The position numbers were made by a program, and so were the translations under genes. A stretch of DNA of 64,000 nt from Bradyrhizobium ivorense. Its GTDB lineage: Bacteria > Pseudomonadota > Alphaproteobacteria > Rhizobiales > Xanthobacteraceae. Under the pieces are notes generated by a model. It saw only the letters and a program-made list of their open reading frames with translations. It was not told the origin of the DNA and searched no databases. The stretch is from NCBI RefSeq assembly GCF_900696085.1, contig NZ_CAADFC020000007.1, positions 91,668 to 155,667 on the forward strand, in the 5' to 3' direction. Shown here in pieces: positions 62,265-64,000 of the stretch. Each line of letters opens with the position of its first letter. Position 1 is the first letter of the stretch.

Positions 62265-63347
62265 ATGAGCGAGGCCGTGGTCGACAACATCGTGGCCGTG
62301 CTGCCGCCGCTGCTGCAGACGCTGGAATCGCTGTCGTTCGTCGCGCGCAACCTCAACCCGGCGGAGTTCGGCAACGTCATGCAGATCGCGGGCGAGCCGG
62401 ACGAGGCCCTGCTCGCGGTGAAGCCGCGGCTAGCCGATTGGCCGGAGCAATTCTCGCACATCAGGGCGCCGCTGCAGGCCGCGATCGACGCGGCGCTGGC
62501 GGGCTATGCGGGGCTGCGCGCCGTGATGAACGGCGAAGGCGACCTCGTCAGCGTGTTCCGCGCGCTGCGCTATCTGCCGCGGGCGCTGGAGGCGCTCTAC
62601 CCGCTGACCGAGTTGCCGCCGGTGAGCGGCTTCTTTATCGCGCCTGAACTGCGCGAGGATGCCGAGCTGCAGGCAAAACTCGCCGCCGTGCCGAACGACA
62701 ACACCGGCGTCTTCCATGAGGGCAACGAGCCGGGCAGCCGCGGCGGCTTCTCGATGTACGTGCCGGAATACTACACGCCGGACCGCGCCTGGCCGCTGGT
62801 GACGGCACTGCATGGCGGCAGCGGTAACGGCCGCGGCTTCCTGTGGAGCTGGCTGCGCGATGCCCGCAGCCGCGGCGCCATTCTGGTCGCACCGACCGCG
62901 ACCGGACAAACCTGGGCGCTGATGGGCGGCGACAGCGACACGCCGAACCTCAATCGCATCCTCGACCAGGTGCGCGCGCGCTGGAACATCGACGAGACGC
63001 GGATGCTGCTGACCGGCATGAGCGACGGCGGCACCTTCAGCTATGTCAGTGGGCTCGACGGTGCGTCGCGCTTCACCCATCTTGCGCCGGTTTCCGCGAC
63101 GTTCCATCCGCTGATGGCGGAGATCGCCGACGCCGAGCGGCTGCGCGGCCTGCCTGTTTTCATCACCCACGGCCGGCTCGATTGGATGTTCCCGGTGCAG
63201 ACCGCGCGGCAGACCCAGGGCCTGCTCGCCGCCGCCGGCGCCAACGTCACCTATCGCGAGATCGACGACCTCAGCCACTGCTACCCGCGCGAGATCAACG
63301 CGGAGATCTTGCAGTGGCTGAATGGGGCACAGGCCGCCGACGCCTGA
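62265..63347 (+). CDS. Esterase/PHB-depolymerase-like alpha/beta hydrolase
   Basis: The 360-residue protein has an N-terminal helical region (about 1-150) then an alpha/beta-hydrolase domain with oxyanion-hole LVTALHGGSGNGRGFLW, the nucleophile in TGMSDGGTFSYV, acid in FITHGRLDWMFP and His in DDLSHCYPREI. It resembles phospholipase/carboxylesterase and PHB-depolymerase-type enzymes. No signal peptide, so intracellular. Substrate unknown. Confidence 0.85.
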   Translation: MSEAVVDNIVAVLPPLLQTLESLSFVARNLNPAEFGNVMQIAGEPDEALLAVKPRLADWPEQFSHIRAPLQAAIDAALAGYAGLRAVMNGEGDLVSVFRALRYLPRALEALYPLTELPPVSGFFIAPELREDAELQAKLAAVPNDNTGVFHEGNEPGSRGGFSMYVPEYYTPDRAWPLVTALHGGSGNGRGFLWSWLRDARSRGAILVAPTATGQTWALMGGDSDTPNLNRILDQVRARWNIDETRMLLTGMSDGGTFSYVSGLDGASRFTHLAPVSATFHPLMAEIADAERLRGLPVFITHGRLDWMFPVQTARQTQGLLAAAGANVTYREIDDLSHCYPREINAEILQWLNGAQAADA

Positions 63348-63359
63348 GGGACTCCCTCC

Positions 63360-63630
63360 CCGTCATGTATGGACGGCCCCCTGTCGGCAAGGGCTTTCTT
63401 GATGTTTCGGCAAGCGGATCGGGGAGCGGTCATGTATACGGCCTCGAGATGCGGCCATTGACCGCGGGCCCTGATGGAGATCGCTGATCGAATTCCAATC
63501 ATTGCGGCGCGCTGTGACGCGCGATGACGTGGCGGAGTGTTTCGATCCCGGTTTCCTGACCATTTGCCATCACACCTTGATTGCCCTTCCGATAGGAATG
63601 AGCGCGAGCGCGGCGGCTGTCGCCCCTCGA
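63360..63630. mobile_element. Terminal non-coding part of an IS110-type element
   Basis: The region after the esterase gene carries no gene and precedes the end of the IS110 transposase. It probably contains the non-coding flank of the IS (IS110 elements carry long non-coding ends that express a bridge RNA), starting about atgtatggacggcccc (63364). The true boundary cannot be set without a second copy. Confidence 0.5.
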
Positions 63631-64000
63631 CTAGGCAGCAGCCGGCGCGCTCGCGCGGTCGCGGTAAGGTTCTCCTTTGACCAGCATGGCCCAGATGATG
63701 CGCGCGGTCTTGGCGGCGAAGGCCACCATGGCGACCTTGTAGGGCCGCCGCGCCAGCAAATCACGCAGCCATGGATCGCTGACGCCGCGCGCCTTCTGCT
63801 GCCGCAGATGGGCGCTGGCGCCGTTGATGAAGAGCGCGCGCAGCACGCGATCGCCCTGCTTGGAGATGCGGCCTGGGCGATGCTTGCCCCCGGTGCCGTG
63901 ATCTTTGCCGGTGAGCCCGATCCAGGCGGCAAAGTCCCGGCCGGAGCGGAACAGCTTCGCATCGGGCACTTTGGCCAACACCGTGCTGGCGATCATCGGG
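63631..64000 (-). CDS. IS110-family transposase, C-terminal fragment (cut by window edge)
   Basis: This is the last 120 or so residues of a transposase; the rest lies beyond the right edge. The Transposase_20 (C-terminal Tnp) domain is seen: ASTVLAKVPDAKLFRSGRDFAAWIGLT, KHRPGRISKQGDRVLRALFINGA and KVAMVAFAAKTARIIWAMLVKGE. The catalytic Ser in the SGPFG-like region is not clearly seen here (GRISKQGD is present). IS110 elements use a bridge-RNA-guided mechanism. Confidence 0.9.
   Translation of the reverse strand, partial: PMIASTVLAKVPDAKLFRSGRDFAAWIGLTGKDHGTGGKHRPGRISKQGDRVLRALFINGASAHLRQQKARGVSDPWLRDLLARRPYKVAMVAFAAKTARIIWAMLVKGEPYRDRASAPAAA

Noticed and set aside
1..64000. CRISPR arrays, tRNA or rRNA genes
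   Set aside because: No regularly spaced direct repeats and no recognisable tRNA or rRNA sequences were seen; the repeats present are dispersed palindromes.

Overview
The window is a high-GC alphaproteobacterial chromosome segment, most like Bradyrhizobium or a close relative. The clues are the gene order zapA / 6S RNA / 5-formyltetrahydrofolate cyclo-ligase, the yebC-ruvCAB block, DUF2852, DUF3551 and DUF4164 genes, and a dense scatter of short palindromic repeats typical of Bradyrhizobiaceae intergenic DNA. I infer this from gene content and style; no database search was possible. No rRNA, tRNA or CRISPR array was seen.

Layout. 1-0.5 kb is a structured dispersed repeat. 0.6-3.1 kb has a serine acetyltransferase and a TetR/DUF2852 pair. 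3.5-6.1 kb and 10.6-18.2 kb hold a stress-type cluster of small proteins (YCII/DGPF, VOC, SRPBCC, DoxX, SnoaL, GST, RibD-like) around an ECF42-type sigma factor. Between them lie an SDR and cobalamin lower-ligand genes (cobS, a cobC-like phosphatase, cobT). 18.3-19.7 kb is a divergent TetR/GST pair. 20-26.4 kb carries ybgC, a Tat-type phosphoesterase, ruvB-ruvA-ruvC and yebC. 26.6-30.1 kb has two soluble chemoreceptors. 30.6-33.4 kb is ymdB-like / 5-FCL / 6S RNA / zapA / DUF4164. 33.7-42.5 kb is a central-carbon run (tkt, gap, pgk, class II and class I aldolases, a ThiE-like protein, a Sel1 protein). 42.7-50 kb has suhB, a GST, an AAA ATPase and an RND efflux pair. 50.4-53.3 kb is a TolQ/OmpA-type pair with a VOC gene inside it. 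54-63.3 kb has a PilZ protein, an acyl-CoA ligase, a large membrane KAP NTPase, DUF2252, an HtrA-like protein without catalytic residues, and an esterase. The right edge cuts an IS110-type transposase.

The main observation: seven intergenic sites with the same architecture, TGTCG(G/C)-N17-CGT(C/T), lie 28-69 bp upstream of the start codons of exactly the small-enzyme genes around the ECF42 sigma gene, and of the sigma operon itself. They are all on the minus strand and in the sense orientation of their genes. I read this as an autoregulated ECF42 regulon laid out over about 14 kb, comprising a GST, a SnoaL protein, three YCII-type proteins, a DoxX-SRPBCC-VOC operon, the YCII-sigma operon, a PhnB-like VOC protein and a RibD-like reductase. 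Other notable points are the HtrA-fold protein with Tyr, Gly and Trp in place of His, Asp and Ser, a TetR-type operator in front of DUF2852, an ArsR operator, the 6S RNA with its terminator, and about eight families of dispersed repeats filling most non-coding gaps.
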